DNA from: JANQIO01 sp965229625
GTDB taxonomy: Bacteria; Pseudomonadota; Gammaproteobacteria; Pseudomonadales; Halieaceae
Direction of reading: 5' to 3'
Assembly (NCBI GenBank): GCA_965229625.1
Contig: CBDDJJ010000002.1
Span: forward strand, 930,001 to 994,000
Length of the DNA: 64,000 nt
Shown: positions 17,892-26,623 of the stretch, one piece after another
Position numbering within the stretch: position 1 is the stretch's first letter
Layout of the letters: each line of letters opens with the position of its first letter
Position numbers and translations under genes: made by a program
Notes under the pieces: model-generated
Databases searched by the model: none
What the model was told of the DNA's origin: nothing
The model's input: only the letters and a program-made list of their open reading frames with translations

Positions 17892-18683
17892 ATGGCGAAA
17901 ATCACCGTCAATACCCTGAAGGCCATGAAGGAGGCCGGTGAGAAGTTCTGCTGCATCACCGCCTACGATGCCACCTTCGCTCGCCTGATTGCCGAGGCCG
18001 GCGCAGAAACGATGCTGGTCGGCGACTCACTGGGCATGGTCCTGCAGGGCCATGACAGCACCATCCCGGTCACCGTGGAAGCCATGGCCTACCACACCGC
18101 CTGCGTGGCACGCGCCAACACCGACGCCCTGGTCATCGCCGATATGCCTTTCATGGCCTATGCCACTACGGAGCAGGCGCTGGCCAACGCGACCGACCTG
18201 ATGCAGGCCGGCGCGCAGATGGTGAAAATGGAAGGCGGCACCTGGTTGAGTGACAGTATTCACGCCCTGGTGGAACGCGGTATCCCGGTCTGCGCGCACC
18301 TCGGCCTGACACCGCAATCGGTCAACGTATTCGGCGGCTACCGCGTGCAGGGGCGCACCCCCAAGGGCGCCAAGAGCATTCTTGCCGACGCGGTGGAAAT
18401 CCAGGATGCCGGTGCCTCTATCCTGGTACTGGAGTGTGTGCCCACGGAGTTGGCCACCGACATCAGCAGCAAGCTGGAAATCCCGGTGATTGGCATCGGC
18501 GCAGGCCCCGGAACCGACGCCCAGGTACTGGTGATGCATGACCTGCTGGGGCTGGGCGAGCACAAGCCCCGCTTTGTGGAGAATTTCATGACCGGGCAGG
18601 CCAGCATCCAGGATGCACTCAAGGCCTTCGTTGACGCGGTCAAGAGCGGCGCCTATCCGCGCCCCGAGCACGGCTACGAATAA
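17892..18683 (+). CDS. panB: 3-methyl-2-oxobutanoate hydroxymethyltransferase
   Basis: A 263-residue TIM-barrel enzyme that makes ketopantoate from ketoisovalerate and 5,10-methylene-tetrahydrofolate, the first step of pantothenate synthesis. Seen: CITAYDATFARLIAEAG, the metal-site stretch VGDSLGMVLQGHDST, KMEGG (catalytic-site Glu region) and HLGLTPQSVN. Length is normal. panC is 522 bases downstream, an unusually long gap for these two genes. Confidence 0.96.
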   Translation: MAKITVNTLKAMKEAGEKFCCITAYDATFARLIAEAGAETMLVGDSLGMVLQGHDSTIPVTVEAMAYHTACVARANTDALVIADMPFMAYATTEQALANATDLMQAGAQMVKMEGGTWLSDSIHALVERGIPVCAHLGLTPQSVNVFGGYRVQGRTPKGAKSILADAVEIQDAGASILVLECVPTELATDISSKLEIPVIGIGAGPGTDAQVLVMHDLLGLGEHKPRFVENFMTGQASIQDALKAFVDAVKSGAYPRPEHGYE

Positions 18684-18684
18684 A

Positions 18685-18868
18685 GTAACATTTTATCCGG
18701 TTGCAGACCCGGATTCGCCCTGTACGCACTTCCTGCACCCTTTCAGGGCATCCCGTAACAATCTTTTTATCTATAAAAATTAATAACTTATAAGTAAGTT
18801 ATCGCTAACTTACTTCCGTTTGGTAACACTCCTTCCTGAAGGGCATAAGACTGCTTCGTTTGGTAACA
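18685..18868. promoter_or_regulatory. GTAACA cluster and 10-bp palindrome between panB and panC
   Basis: Four GTAACA copies on one strand (18685, 18755, 18823, 18863), the last two inside a direct repeat CGTTTGGTAACA spaced 40 bases apart. A perfect 10-bp inverted repeat, AAGTAAGTTA/TAACTTACTT, lies at 18792-18815. The stretch is much richer in A+T than its surroundings. The half-site is the one found upstream of both sRNAs, so CbrB is a candidate binder; this is inference. Confidence 0.45.
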
Positions 18869-18966
18869 AAAAAGCATGAATTTTTCGTGAAAATCCGTTG
18901 CCCCACCTCTGGCCATGGGGCATACTCGCCGTCCCAATTTGGTACTTTTACCATTTTGCATCAAGC

Positions 18967-18982
18967 TGGCGCGGCACAGGCC
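18967..18982 (+). promoter_or_regulatory. Weak sigma-54-like promoter upstream of panC
   Basis: TGGCGCGGCACAGGCC has GG and GC at the correct 12-base offset but departs from consensus at the -24 A and in the -12 box. It lies about 100 bases downstream of the GTAACA pair at 18823-18868, the same geometry as the sRNA promoters. Confidence 0.25.
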
Positions 18983-18989
18983 ACGCCAG

Positions 18990-19054
18990 GCACCGTTTCG
19001 GAACAAGTGCTTGAGAATGCTGTGGTGACTCAAGAGCCAGCCTCGAAACGGTGC
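18990..19054 (+). other. Nested stem-loop in the panC leader
   Basis: An 11-bp perfect inverted repeat, GCACCGTTTCG (18990-19000) with CGAAACGGTGC (19044-19054), encloses a second stem, CTTGAG/CTCAAG (19010-19015 with 19029-19034). It is followed by about 100 bases of purine-rich, loosely repeated sequence (GTGCAAAG, GACAGATGT) up to the panC start. It could be a structured leader or an sRNA; it matches no riboswitch I know. Confidence 0.45.
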
Positions 19055-19205
19055 GCAAAGCACATAAAAGTGCACAGATGTCGACAGATGTACAAAAGGA
19101 CAGACGTGCGAAGGATGTGCAAAGAGGCAAAGAGAGTGCATTGATGCGTTGCACTGCGCCGCTTCACGGCGGCCAGGCAGGAACGAGGAGCCAACGAGGA
19201 ACACG

Positions 19206-20090
19206 ATGCGGACATACACCACCAACGCGCAACTGCAGCGCGCCATCCGCGACAAGCGGGCCCAGGGCCAGACCATCGCTTTTGTGCCGACCATGGGCAA
19301 CCTGCACGAGGGCCACCTCGAGCTCGTGCGCAAGGCGCGAGAGCGCTGTGACGTTGTTGTTGTCAGCATCTTTGTGAACCCCATGCAGTTCGGCCAGAAC
19401 GAGGATCTCGACGCCTACCCTCGCACCCTCATGGCCGACAAGGAGAAGCTGTTCGCCGAGGGCGTACAGATCCTGTTTGCCCCGACTGCAGAAGAAATTT
19501 ACCCGGAAGGCCTGGGCGTGCAGACGGCCGTCAGCGTTCCCATGCTCTCAGACACCCTGTGTGGCGCCAGTCGCCCCGGTCACTTCACCGGTGTTGCCAC
19601 GGTGGTCACCAAGCTATTCAATATCGTACAGCCAGACGTGGCGGTGTTTGGCGAAAAAGACTTTCAGCAGCTCTCCATCATCCGCAAGATGGTGAAGGAC
19701 CTGTGTCTTCCTATCGAAATCGTCGGTGTCCCGACAGCGCGCGCCGAGGATGGCCTGGCACTCAGCTCTCGCAACGGCTACCTGACACCGGAACAGCGGG
19801 AGAAAGCGCCGGAACTGAATCGCATCCTGATGGAAGTGCGCGACGCCATTGCCTGCGGCTTTGACAACTACAGTGAGCTGGAAGCCCATGCGCGCCTGAA
19901 GCTGATCCAGGCGGGTTTCGAACCCGACTACTTTGAGATCCGCGACGCTCGCACCCTCGCCGAGGTGACTCCTGACACCGAGGAAGTCGCCATCCTCGCT
20001 GCCGCGAAACTCGGCAAGCCACGGCTGATCGACAACGTTCGCCTGGCGCTCAACCCGGTCGGTGACTGGGGTATGCTTGCCACGCGCTAG
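19206..20090 (+). CDS. panC: Pantothenate synthetase
   Basis: A 294-residue ligase joining pantoate and beta-alanine with ATP. It has the nucleotide-binding HxGH motif in FVPTMGNLHEGHL, SIFVNPMQFGQNEDL, the VAVFGEKDFQQL stretch and LSSRNGYL. The ATG at 19206 follows GAGGAA and gives the normal family length; an in-frame upstream ATG at 19149 has no such site. Its product feeds coenzyme A synthesis, and acetyl-CoA synthetase follows after 281 bases. Confidence 0.96.
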   Translation: MRTYTTNAQLQRAIRDKRAQGQTIAFVPTMGNLHEGHLELVRKARERCDVVVVSIFVNPMQFGQNEDLDAYPRTLMADKEKLFAEGVQILFAPTAEEIYPEGLGVQTAVSVPMLSDTLCGASRPGHFTGVATVVTKLFNIVQPDVAVFGEKDFQQLSIIRKMVKDLCLPIEIVGVPTARAEDGLALSSRNGYLTPEQREKAPELNRILMEVRDAIACGFDNYSELEAHARLKLIQAGFEPDYFEIRDARTLAEVTPDTEEVAILAAAKLGKPRLIDNVRLALNPVGDWGMLATR

Positions 20091-20102
20091 CGGTTTCTTT
20101 AT

Positions 20103-20192
20103 ACAGCCGCCGCAGGCGCCATCTATACAACCGCCGCAGGCGCCATCCATACAACCGCCGCAGGCGCCACCTATATAACCGCCGCAGGCGCC
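20103..20192. repeat. 24-bp tandem repeat, about 3.75 copies
   Basis: Units of 24 bases start at 20103, 20127, 20151 and 20175 (last one partial). They differ at only a few positions and share CCGCCGCAGGCGCC, which contains the palindrome GGCGCC. They begin 12 bases after the panC stop. Each unit can fold on itself, so the array may act in transcription termination or mRNA stability. Further CCGCGGG-type inverted repeats follow to about 20255. Confidence 0.85.
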
Positions 20193-20341
20193 CCAAAACC
20201 GCCACCTGTGCCATAAAAGCCCGCCGCGGGTTCTACAAATAGGCGCCGCGGGAGCACTGTTTGATTCACATCATCCCCTGATCTGGTACCGCTCCGACGC
20301 TGCGTCTATGCTTGTCGTAAACGCGCATACGTCGTACGCAC

Positions 20342-20353
20342 AACAACAATAAA
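20342..20353 (+). promoter_or_regulatory. A-rich Crc/Hfq-type site in the acs leader
   Basis: AACAACAATAAA lies 8 bases before the GGGAGG ribosome-binding site of acs. It fits the AANAANAA pattern by which Hfq with Crc blocks translation of catabolic mRNAs in Pseudomonas. Its presence here together with CrcZ-like RNAs supports carbon catabolite control of acetate use; this is inference from pattern and position. Confidence 0.55.
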
Positions 20354-20371
20354 TCCAGTTGGGAGGCCACC

Positions 20372-22309
20372 ATGCCTGAATTTCCCGTTCACCCCGTTCC
20401 CGATGCACTCAGGCAGAGTGCACACATCAATGCCGAGCAGTACCAGTCCATGTACCAGCGTTCGGTGGAAGATCCTGATGGCTTCTGGTCAGAGATGGCC
20501 TCTGAATTCCTTGATTGGTATTCGCAATGGGACAGCGTGTGCAGCTACGACTTCCACACTGGCGAGGCCAGCTGGTTCGCCGGCGGCACCCTGAATGTCA
20601 GCGTCAACTGTATCGATAGGCATTTGCCGGCACGCGCCGACCAGGTCGCCCTGATCTGGGAAGGTGACGATCCCGCCGATGACAAGACCGTGACCTACGC
20701 CGAACTGCACGCTGCGGTGTGCCAATTGGCCAATGGCCTGCGCGCACGCGGCGTCGGCAAGGGCGACCGAGTCTGCATCTACATGCCGATGATTCCCGAG
20801 GCTGCATACGCGATGCTGGCCTGCGCCCGCATCGGCGCTGTCCACTCGGTGGTGTTCGGTGGTTTCTCACCGGAAGCGCTGAAGGATCGCATCCTCGATT
20901 CAGATTGCCAGACCGTGATCACCGCCGACGAGGGTGTACGCGGCGGCAAGCGTATTCCGCTGAAGGCCAACACCGACAAGGCGCTGCTGGCCTGCCCCAA
21001 CGTGCACAGCTGCATCGTGGTCGAGCGCACCGGTGCCGAGGTGTCCTGGGATGAATCTCGCGATGTTGCCTATGAGGAACTGGTCGGCGGCCAGGATACG
21101 GAGTGCGAGCCCGAGATCATGGGGGCGGAAGATCCGCTGTTCATCCTCTATACCTCCGGCTCCACCGGCAAACCCAAGGGTGTCCTGCATACCACTGCCG
21201 GCTACCTGCTGCAGTCCGCCATGACCTTCAAATACACCTTCGACTACAAGGACGGTGAAGTGTACTGGTGCACTGCCGACGTCGGCTGGGTGACCGGGCA
21301 CAGCTATATTGTCTACGGCCCGCTGGCCAACGGCGCGATCAGCCTAATGTTCGAGGGCGTGCCTACCTACCCTGACGCCTCGCGCTGCTGGGAAGTCTGT
21401 GACAAACACCAGGTCAACATCTTCTACACCGCACCCACGGCCATCCGGGCGCTTCACTCGCTGGGCGATGCGCCGGTGACCCGCACCTCACGAGCCAGCC
21501 TCCGGCTGCTCGGCACGGTGGGTGAGCCGATCAACCCGGAAGCCTGGGAGTGGTACTACTCGGTGGTGGGCGAATCACGCTGCCCCATCGTCGACACCTG
21601 GTGGCAGACAGAGACCGGCGCCCACATGATTACTCCGCTGCCCGGCGCTACCGACCTGAAGCCCGGCTCCGCCAGTTTTCCCTTCTTTGGCGTGCAGCTC
21701 GCCCTGCTCGACGAACAGGGCCAGGAAATCGAGGGTGAAGGCGCGGGCTACCTGGTCATCAAGGCGAGCTGGCCCAGCCAGATTCGCACGGTGTATGGCG
21801 ACCACCAGCGCATGGTGGATACCTACTTCAGCAACTACCCCGGCTACTACTTCACCGGCGACGGCGCCAGCCGCGACGCCGACGGCTACTACTGGATCAC
21901 CGGCCGCGTTGATGATGTGCTCAATGTTTCCGGACACCGCATGGGCACCGCGGAAGTCGAAAGTGCATTGGTGTTGCACGATGACATTGCCGAGGCCGCC
22001 GTGGTGGGCTACCCCCACGATATCAAGGGCCAGGGCATCTACTGTTACGTGACGCCGATGGTCGGCGTTGACCCCAGCGAGGACCTGCAGAAGGAGCTGG
22101 TGGCACTGTGCGTGCAGGAGATTGGCCCGATCGCCAAACCCGACGTAATCCAGTGGGCGCCGGCACTTCCCAAGACACGCTCCGGCAAGATCATGCGCCG
22201 CATCCTGCGCAAGGTGGCCGAGAACGAGCTAGACAGCCTGGGGGATACCTCGACCCTGGCAGACCCGGCTGTTGTGGATGACCTCATCGAGAATCGCGCT
22301 AATCGCTGA
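20372..22309 (+). CDS. acs: Acetyl-CoA synthetase
   Basis: A 645-residue AMP-forming acetate:CoA ligase. Seen: P-loop-like YTSGSTGKPKGV, the acetate-pocket stretch VGWVTGHSYIVYGPL, GEPINPEAWEWYY, the hinge region GYYWITGRVDDV, and PKTRSGKIMRR with Lys606, the residue that is acetylated to switch the enzyme off in this family. Length is normal. GGGAGG precedes the ATG and the leader holds an AACAACAATAAA motif. It ends the Pseudomonas-like block; the catabolic island begins beyond it. Confidence 0.96.
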   Translation: MPEFPVHPVPDALRQSAHINAEQYQSMYQRSVEDPDGFWSEMASEFLDWYSQWDSVCSYDFHTGEASWFAGGTLNVSVNCIDRHLPARADQVALIWEGDDPADDKTVTYAELHAAVCQLANGLRARGVGKGDRVCIYMPMIPEAAYAMLACARIGAVHSVVFGGFSPEALKDRILDSDCQTVITADEGVRGGKRIPLKANTDKALLACPNVHSCIVVERTGAEVSWDESRDVAYEELVGGQDTECEPEIMGAEDPLFILYTSGSTGKPKGVLHTTAGYLLQSAMTFKYTFDYKDGEVYWCTADVGWVTGHSYIVYGPLANGAISLMFEGVPTYPDASRCWEVCDKHQVNIFYTAPTAIRALHSLGDAPVTRTSRASLRLLGTVGEPINPEAWEWYYSVVGESRCPIVDTWWQTETGAHMITPLPGATDLKPGSASFPFFGVQLALLDEQGQEIEGEGAGYLVIKASWPSQIRTVYGDHQRMVDTYFSNYPGYYFTGDGASRDADGYYWITGRVDDVLNVSGHRMGTAEVESALVLHDDIAEAAVVGYPHDIKGQGIYCYVTPMVGVDPSEDLQKELVALCVQEIGPIAKPDVIQWAPALPKTRSGKIMRRILRKVAENELDSLGDTSTLADPAVVDDLIENRANR

Positions 22310-22378
22310 GACCTGACCGCGCGGATACCGCATAGCAGCCCCTGCGCTAGCTGCCATGATGTGATTGTAGGTTACGCC

Positions 22379-22876
22379 TTAGTTGTCCATATCCAGGCGG
22401 ACCACTTCCGCCTGCTGCCGCAGCTTATCCAGAATTGAGCACAGCAGTTCCTGCTCTTCATTGGACAAATGCTCGGTCATACGCCTTGCCTGCTCCCGGA
22501 ACACCGGCCATATCTGCTTCACCAGTGAACGGCCAGCAGGCGTTAAACTGATAAACGGGCTTCTCGCATGTCCCGGGTTGGTTGTTCGACGCACCAAATC
22601 TCGCTTCTCCAAAGCCGCCACTGCCCTGCTGACCGAAGCCTTGTCCTGGTGAATCATGCGAACAATGTCCGCAGCGGTGGTCGGCCCCACCCGATAAAGT
22701 AAACCGATTACGCGCCACTCCCTGGTTTTGATCCCAAAACGAGCCGCATTCTTGGGGCTGCCCGCAAAGGCCATGAGATTGGCGACGATCGTGACATCAA
22801 AACTAATCCTGAGTGCCGGCTCGAGCCCGTGCGTAAGCGAGCCCGCCTTTTTTCCAGCGCTGTTTTCCTTGGTCAT
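22379..22876 (-). CDS. MarR-family transcriptional regulator
   Basis: A winged-helix regulator of 165 residues from the ATG at 22876 (181 residues if it starts at 22924). Seen: the MarR DNA-binding core TTAADIVRMIHQDKASVSRAVAALEKRDLVRR, its wing (ARSPFISLTPAGR) and flanking dimerisation helices. Neither start has a strong ribosome-binding site; 22876 is preferred because the other lies only 14 bases from an operator-like palindrome. It is divergent from the dgcN-like gene, and the palindrome between them recurs at 40350, so it is a good candidate for regulator of both units. The ligand is unknown. Confidence 0.87.
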   Translation of the reverse strand: MTKENSAGKKAGSLTHGLEPALRISFDVTIVANLMAFAGSPKNAARFGIKTREWRVIGLLYRVGPTTAADIVRMIHQDKASVSRAVAALEKRDLVRRTTNPGHARSPFISLTPAGRSLVKQIWPVFREQARRMTEHLSNEEQELLCSILDKLRQQAEVVRLDMDN

Positions 22877-22937
22877 CGGGTCAGTCTCTGGGGTTACTGA
22901 GTTTGATGCCGTGCAGCATATCATGGTCCAATATTAT

Positions 22938-22951
22938 GTTGTCATGACAAC
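22938..22951. promoter_or_regulatory. 14-bp palindromic operator, copy 1
   Basis: GTTGTCATGACAAC is a perfect palindrome in the divergent region between the MarR gene and the dgcN-like gene. The identical 14 bases, followed in both places by AAT, recur at 40350-40363. Confidence 0.7.
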
Positions 22952-23273
22952 AATTATCCTGCTAACCTGTCGCAATTGACGATACCAGGCTTCATCCAGG
23001 AGCGCGTACAAGTGATCCTCTCCCTGTTTCCCGAGCTACATCGCCGGCCGCCCATCGCTGCCGTCCAATCCGACCAGCGGTCATTCCCTACTCCAATGGT
23101 CGTGCGGGAAACAGCCCGGAAAAAGAAAGCTCCGGGCCACAGTACAGGAGGAGTCATCGGGACCAGGACCAGTACAGCCTTACGGGTCGCAAAATGACGC
23201 CGGAATCGTCGTCACCACATTGCCTTCCACCCGCTCCAGAGACAGCCTGAACAGGATCTCCCGAGGAAAACGC
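22952..23273 (+). other. Leader of the dgcN-like gene
   Basis: About 320 bases between the palindrome and the dgcN start. A 74-codon open frame (22976-23197) has no ribosome-binding site and no recognisable protein features. I see no riboswitch or strong terminator. Confidence 0.3.
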
Positions 23274-24281
23274 ATGCAATCCTACACTTTCAAGGCACCC
23301 TACCTGATTTTCGTCGGGGACGAGACGCGCAGCCACTTCGCCAAAACCGGCCACGGTATCGTTCACTGGCGTCGAGAACTCTGCAGCGGTCAGCTGCGGA
23401 TGACGGCACAAACGGCGGACCTTGGGCTTCCGGATATGACGGTGACGGATGCATTGGCGGCCGGCGCGCGATCGCTGATCGTGGGCACGGCACTGATTGG
23501 AGGCCAGGTCCCCGCCGCCTGGACCGAGGTGCTGGTGGAGGCCGCGGCGGCTGGAATGGATATCGTTGCCGGGCTACATACTCGTCTTACCTCCATACCA
23601 GCGCTGGTCAGGGCAGCCGAACAGGGCGGCAGCCGGCTGGTCGATATTCGCACACCACCGGCTGATCTACCTGTGGGCAACGGCAAAAAGCGGCCCGGCA
23701 AGCGCCTGCTGACGGTAGGTACGGATTGCGCACTGGGGAAGAAGTACACCGCGTTGCAGTTGGAAAAAGATATGCTCGACGCCGGTATGAAGGCATGTTT
23801 TCGAGCCTCAGGACAAACGGGAATCATGATAGCGGGTGAAGGTGTCCCCATGGATTGCGTGGTAGCAGACTTTCTTTCCGGCGCAGCGGAGCTATTGTCA
23901 CCGGCGAATGATGAGGATCACTGGGATGTTATCGAGGGTCAGGGCGGCATTTTCCACCCGGGCTACGCTGCCGTCACACACGGCCTTTTGCTGGGCTCAC
24001 AACCAGACGCTTTCGTAGTATGCCACGCAGCAGATCGACGGCATCTGGATGGTTGGCCAGACTTTCCCCTACCGACCATCGACGCGCTGATCGAGCGGAC
24101 GATCCAGATTGGTAAACTCACCAACCCTGACATTCACTGTGTTGGTATCAGCGTGAATACGTCGGCGATGGTCATCGATGAGCGCGAGGACTACCTGGCG
24201 GAGCTGTCGAGCCGCTACCAACTCCCCGCCGTGGACCCGCTCATCAATGGCACCAATGCCATCATCGAGCAACTGCACTGA
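23274..24281 (+). CDS. dgcN: DUF1611 family protein, DgcN-like N-acetyltransferase
   Basis: A 335-residue DUF1611 protein. The P-loop-type stretch GTDCALGKKYTA is at residues 149-160, followed by RASGQTGIMIAGEG and IEGQGGIFHPGY, all typical of the family. DgcN, a member known from marine Gammaproteobacteria, N-acetylates D-glutamate, and DgcA then racemises the product so that it enters L-glutamate metabolism. A DgcA-like gene is present at 42087, 18 kb away. Start ATG 23274 follows GAGGA; the enoyl-CoA hydratase gene begins 16 bases after the stop. Other DUF1611 members have unknown substrates, so the D-Glu role is a family-based inference. Confidence 0.75.
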   Translation: MQSYTFKAPYLIFVGDETRSHFAKTGHGIVHWRRELCSGQLRMTAQTADLGLPDMTVTDALAAGARSLIVGTALIGGQVPAAWTEVLVEAAAAGMDIVAGLHTRLTSIPALVRAAEQGGSRLVDIRTPPADLPVGNGKKRPGKRLLTVGTDCALGKKYTALQLEKDMLDAGMKACFRASGQTGIMIAGEGVPMDCVVADFLSGAAELLSPANDEDHWDVIEGQGGIFHPGYAAVTHGLLLGSQPDAFVVCHAADRRHLDGWPDFPLPTIDALIERTIQIGKLTNPDIHCVGISVNTSAMVIDEREDYLAELSSRYQLPAVDPLINGTNAIIEQLH

Positions 24282-24297
24282 AATGGGAAAGACGACT

Positions 24298-25170
24298 ATG
24301 AATAAAACCAGTAAATCAGGCATCGCTAACTCCGAAGACACTCGCGACTGGGTACTGATTGACTCACCGGGCCGCGGAATTCGTCGCCTGAGCATGAACT
24401 ACCCGGAAAAGCACAATGCACTGTGCCATCCACTGCGAGCCGCGCTGCTCTCATCCCTACAGGAAGCTGACGCAGACGGTGAGGTTCGCGTCATTATTCT
24501 GAGAGGCGCCGGCCCCTCATTTTCTGCCGGCTACGAGCTGGGCGATGGCAATGAAGGCCACGAACTGCCCTTTTATACCAGCGCGGGAGAGGGCCAGTGG
24601 CCACGCCATGTGACAGAAGGCTGGATGAGCATCTGGGATCTGGCTACGCCCGTCATCGCGCAGGTTCATGGCTACTGTCTGGCAGGCGGCAGCGAACTCG
24701 CAACCGGATGCGATCTCGTGTATATGGCCGACGATGCCTCCATGGGTTACCCCGCGGTTCGATTCGGAGTCCCGGACATGCACTTCCACCCCTGGCTCAT
24801 CGGCATGCGCAAGGCCATGGAAATGATGCTGACGGGCGACTCGATTTGCGGCGCAGAGGCAGTGCAGCTTGGCTGGGCAAACGGCCACGCGCCTGCGGAA
24901 CAGTTGGATGAGCTTGTATTAGGCGTCGCTGAGCGCATTGCCAGGCTGCCTGCAGAGCTGGCGCAATTAAACAAACGCGTGGTGCACCGGCAGATGGAAC
25001 ACATGGGCCTGCGCAACGGGATCCGAGCCGGGACAGAACTCTGCGCCCTTGGAATGCATACCGATGCGATGGCAGCATTTTTGGCAAAGATTCAGGAAAA
25101 GGGTGTGCACGCGGCCGCGGCGGAGAGGGACGCGCAATTCCAAAGCACCGGGGACGACAAACACCTGTAA
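24298..25170 (+). CDS. Enoyl-CoA hydratase/isomerase family protein
   Basis: A 290-residue crotonase-fold protein. Seen: the oxyanion-hole stretch GAGPSFSAGYELGD near residue 75, the second one VHGYCLAGGSELATGCDLVYMADD, and the substrate-side GVPDMHFHPWL. The canonical second catalytic Glu region is replaced by PDMHFHP, so it may be a divergent hydratase or another crotonase-type enzyme. Start ATG 24298 has GGAAAG upstream; an in-frame ATG at 24283 is possible. It follows dgcN closely and should share its transcript. Confidence 0.82.
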   Translation: MNKTSKSGIANSEDTRDWVLIDSPGRGIRRLSMNYPEKHNALCHPLRAALLSSLQEADADGEVRVIILRGAGPSFSAGYELGDGNEGHELPFYTSAGEGQWPRHVTEGWMSIWDLATPVIAQVHGYCLAGGSELATGCDLVYMADDASMGYPAVRFGVPDMHFHPWLIGMRKAMEMMLTGDSICGAEAVQLGWANGHAPAEQLDELVLGVAERIARLPAELAQLNKRVVHRQMEHMGLRNGIRAGTELCALGMHTDAMAAFLAKIQEKGVHAAAAERDAQFQSTGDDKHL

Positions 25171-25198
25171 GCCGCCGCCGTCTGCCGGCGTATACCGT

Positions 25199-25816
25199 TC
25201 AGTCCCGTGCCTCTATTGCCTTGCGCAGCAGCGGTAGTCGATCATTTCCGAAGTACATGTCGTGCTGATCGAGAAAGAAGGTTGGCGAACCGAAGCCGCC
25301 GCGCTCCATCAGCTCGCTGGTGTTGGCCCGAAGCCTCTGCTTGTACTCATCGGCGTCGACATTGGCGCGAAAATCTTCAACGTCCATACCCACCGATTGG
25401 GCCACTCCATCCAGAACGTGCGGCCTGGAAATATCCCGGCCTTCCATCCAGTAGCACCTGAAAACAGACGATATATAGGCGTTGCCGCAACCCTGCTCCA
25501 TTGCGATCAGTACGCCGCGCATTGCCCTGGCGCTGTTGACTGGAAAAGTTTCCGGCTCGGCGAAAGACACGTCATAGTATCTGCACCAGTCTGCGAGATC
25601 CTTCTTGGTATAGTCCAGGCGCCGTGGGTTAGGCTGTTCCCGGGTGGCATAGACTTCCCTATTCACGGCATTGAACACCGCTCCCACGAGAATCGGGCGC
25701 CACAGTATATTGACCTCACACCCGCGCATTGCCTGCGGAAGCCCCAGGAAGGCCAAATAGGTCCAGGGGCTGGAGCAATCAAAGAAGAACTCGAGGGAAT
25801 GTGGACCCGCGCTCAC
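25199..25816 (-). CDS. DsbA-fold 2-hydroxychromene-2-carboxylate isomerase-like protein
   Basis: A 205-residue GST-kappa/HCCA-isomerase family protein. The glutathione-site stretch FFFDCSSPWTYLAF is at the N-terminus and GFGSPTFFLDQHDMYFGNDRL at the C-terminus. Family members isomerise ring-cleavage products of aromatic degradation using glutathione. It overlaps the GST gene by 4 bases and is last in the minus-strand operon. A close paralogue of identical length is encoded at 51503. Confidence 0.85.
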   Translation of the reverse strand: MSAGPHSLEFFFDCSSPWTYLAFLGLPQAMRGCEVNILWRPILVGAVFNAVNREVYATREQPNPRRLDYTKKDLADWCRYYDVSFAEPETFPVNSARAMRGVLIAMEQGCGNAYISSVFRCYWMEGRDISRPHVLDGVAQSVGMDVEDFRANVDADEYKQRLRANTSELMERGGFGSPTFFLDQHDMYFGNDRLPLLRKAIEARD

Positions 25817-26511
25817 GACTCAAAACCCCTCACGGTGTCGGAGGTCTGGTTAAAAACCGTGGCGCGCTCCTTTTCACCAAGCCGCTCCGGATCGGGCCGC
25901 CACTCCTTGCCAACATCGACCCCACGTCTCACTGCGGGTCGATTTTTCATGTTGTCAAACCAGCGACGCAAAGGCGCGAACTTTTCCAGATTCTGTCCGT
26001 AGCGCTTGTAGGGTAGCAGCCAGGGAAACACGGCTATGTCGGCAATACTGTACTCGCCCGCCAGGTATTCCCGATTCGCGAGCTGTCTGTCCAGGACACC
26101 CAGCAGGCGATCATATTCCTTGAGGTAGCGACTCCTGGCGTACTCGTTGCCCTCCGGCACGTAATTGATGAAATGGCTGGCCTGGCCGCCCATGGGGCCC
26201 AACCCACCCACCTGCCAAAAAAGCCACTGCAGGCAGCCGTATCGCTCCGGTCCTGAAAGCGGGCAGAAACGCCCGGTCTGCTCGGCCAGGTAGAGAAGAA
26301 TGGCACCCGACTCAAACACCCTGACGCCGCCGTGAGCGTGGTCGACGATGGCCGGTATCCGGTTATTGGGTGATATGGCTGTGAACTCCGGCGCAAACTG
26401 CTCTCCCAGGGCCAGGTTCACCGGGACAACCCTGTAGGGCAAGCCAAGCTCCTCAAGCATGATGGCTACCTTCCAGCCATTCGGAGTCGGCGCGAAATAG
26501 AGATCTATCAT
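25813..26511 (-). CDS. Glutathione S-transferase
   Basis: A 232-residue GST. The thioredoxin-like N-domain (about residues 1-80) has TPNGWKVAIMLEELGL and the glutathione-gamma-Glu contact region SPNNRIPAIVD; the helical C-domain follows with YSIADIAVFPWLLPYKR. The pattern fits the nu-class/YfcG type (NGWK near the start), which reduces disulfides. It overlaps the downstream isomerase gene by 4 bases, and both enzymes are glutathione dependent. Confidence 0.88.
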   Translation of the reverse strand: MIDLYFAPTPNGWKVAIMLEELGLPYRVVPVNLALGEQFAPEFTAISPNNRIPAIVDHAHGGVRVFESGAILLYLAEQTGRFCPLSGPERYGCLQWLFWQVGGLGPMGGQASHFINYVPEGNEYARSRYLKEYDRLLGVLDRQLANREYLAGEYSIADIAVFPWLLPYKRYGQNLEKFAPLRRWFDNMKNRPAVRRGVDVGKEWRPDPERLGEKERATVFNQTSDTVRGFES

Positions 26512-26623
26512 GTGCTGATGCCTCGCAGCAGATACCGCCCAAACCTGTCCGCGCTTGCAAACCAGAAGCGCAGCCTCGGCTGCAGTCCGGTCTCGCTAAG
26601 CCGGGTTGGGCGGTAATCGAGAG

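Noticed and set aside
20103..20192. CRISPR array
   Set aside because: The 24-base units are directly contiguous with no unique spacers, and no cas genes are present.
22976..23197. 74-codon open frame between the MarR gene and dgcN
   Set aside because: No ribosome-binding site, no recognisable motif and an arginine/threonine-rich composition; more likely leader sequence.
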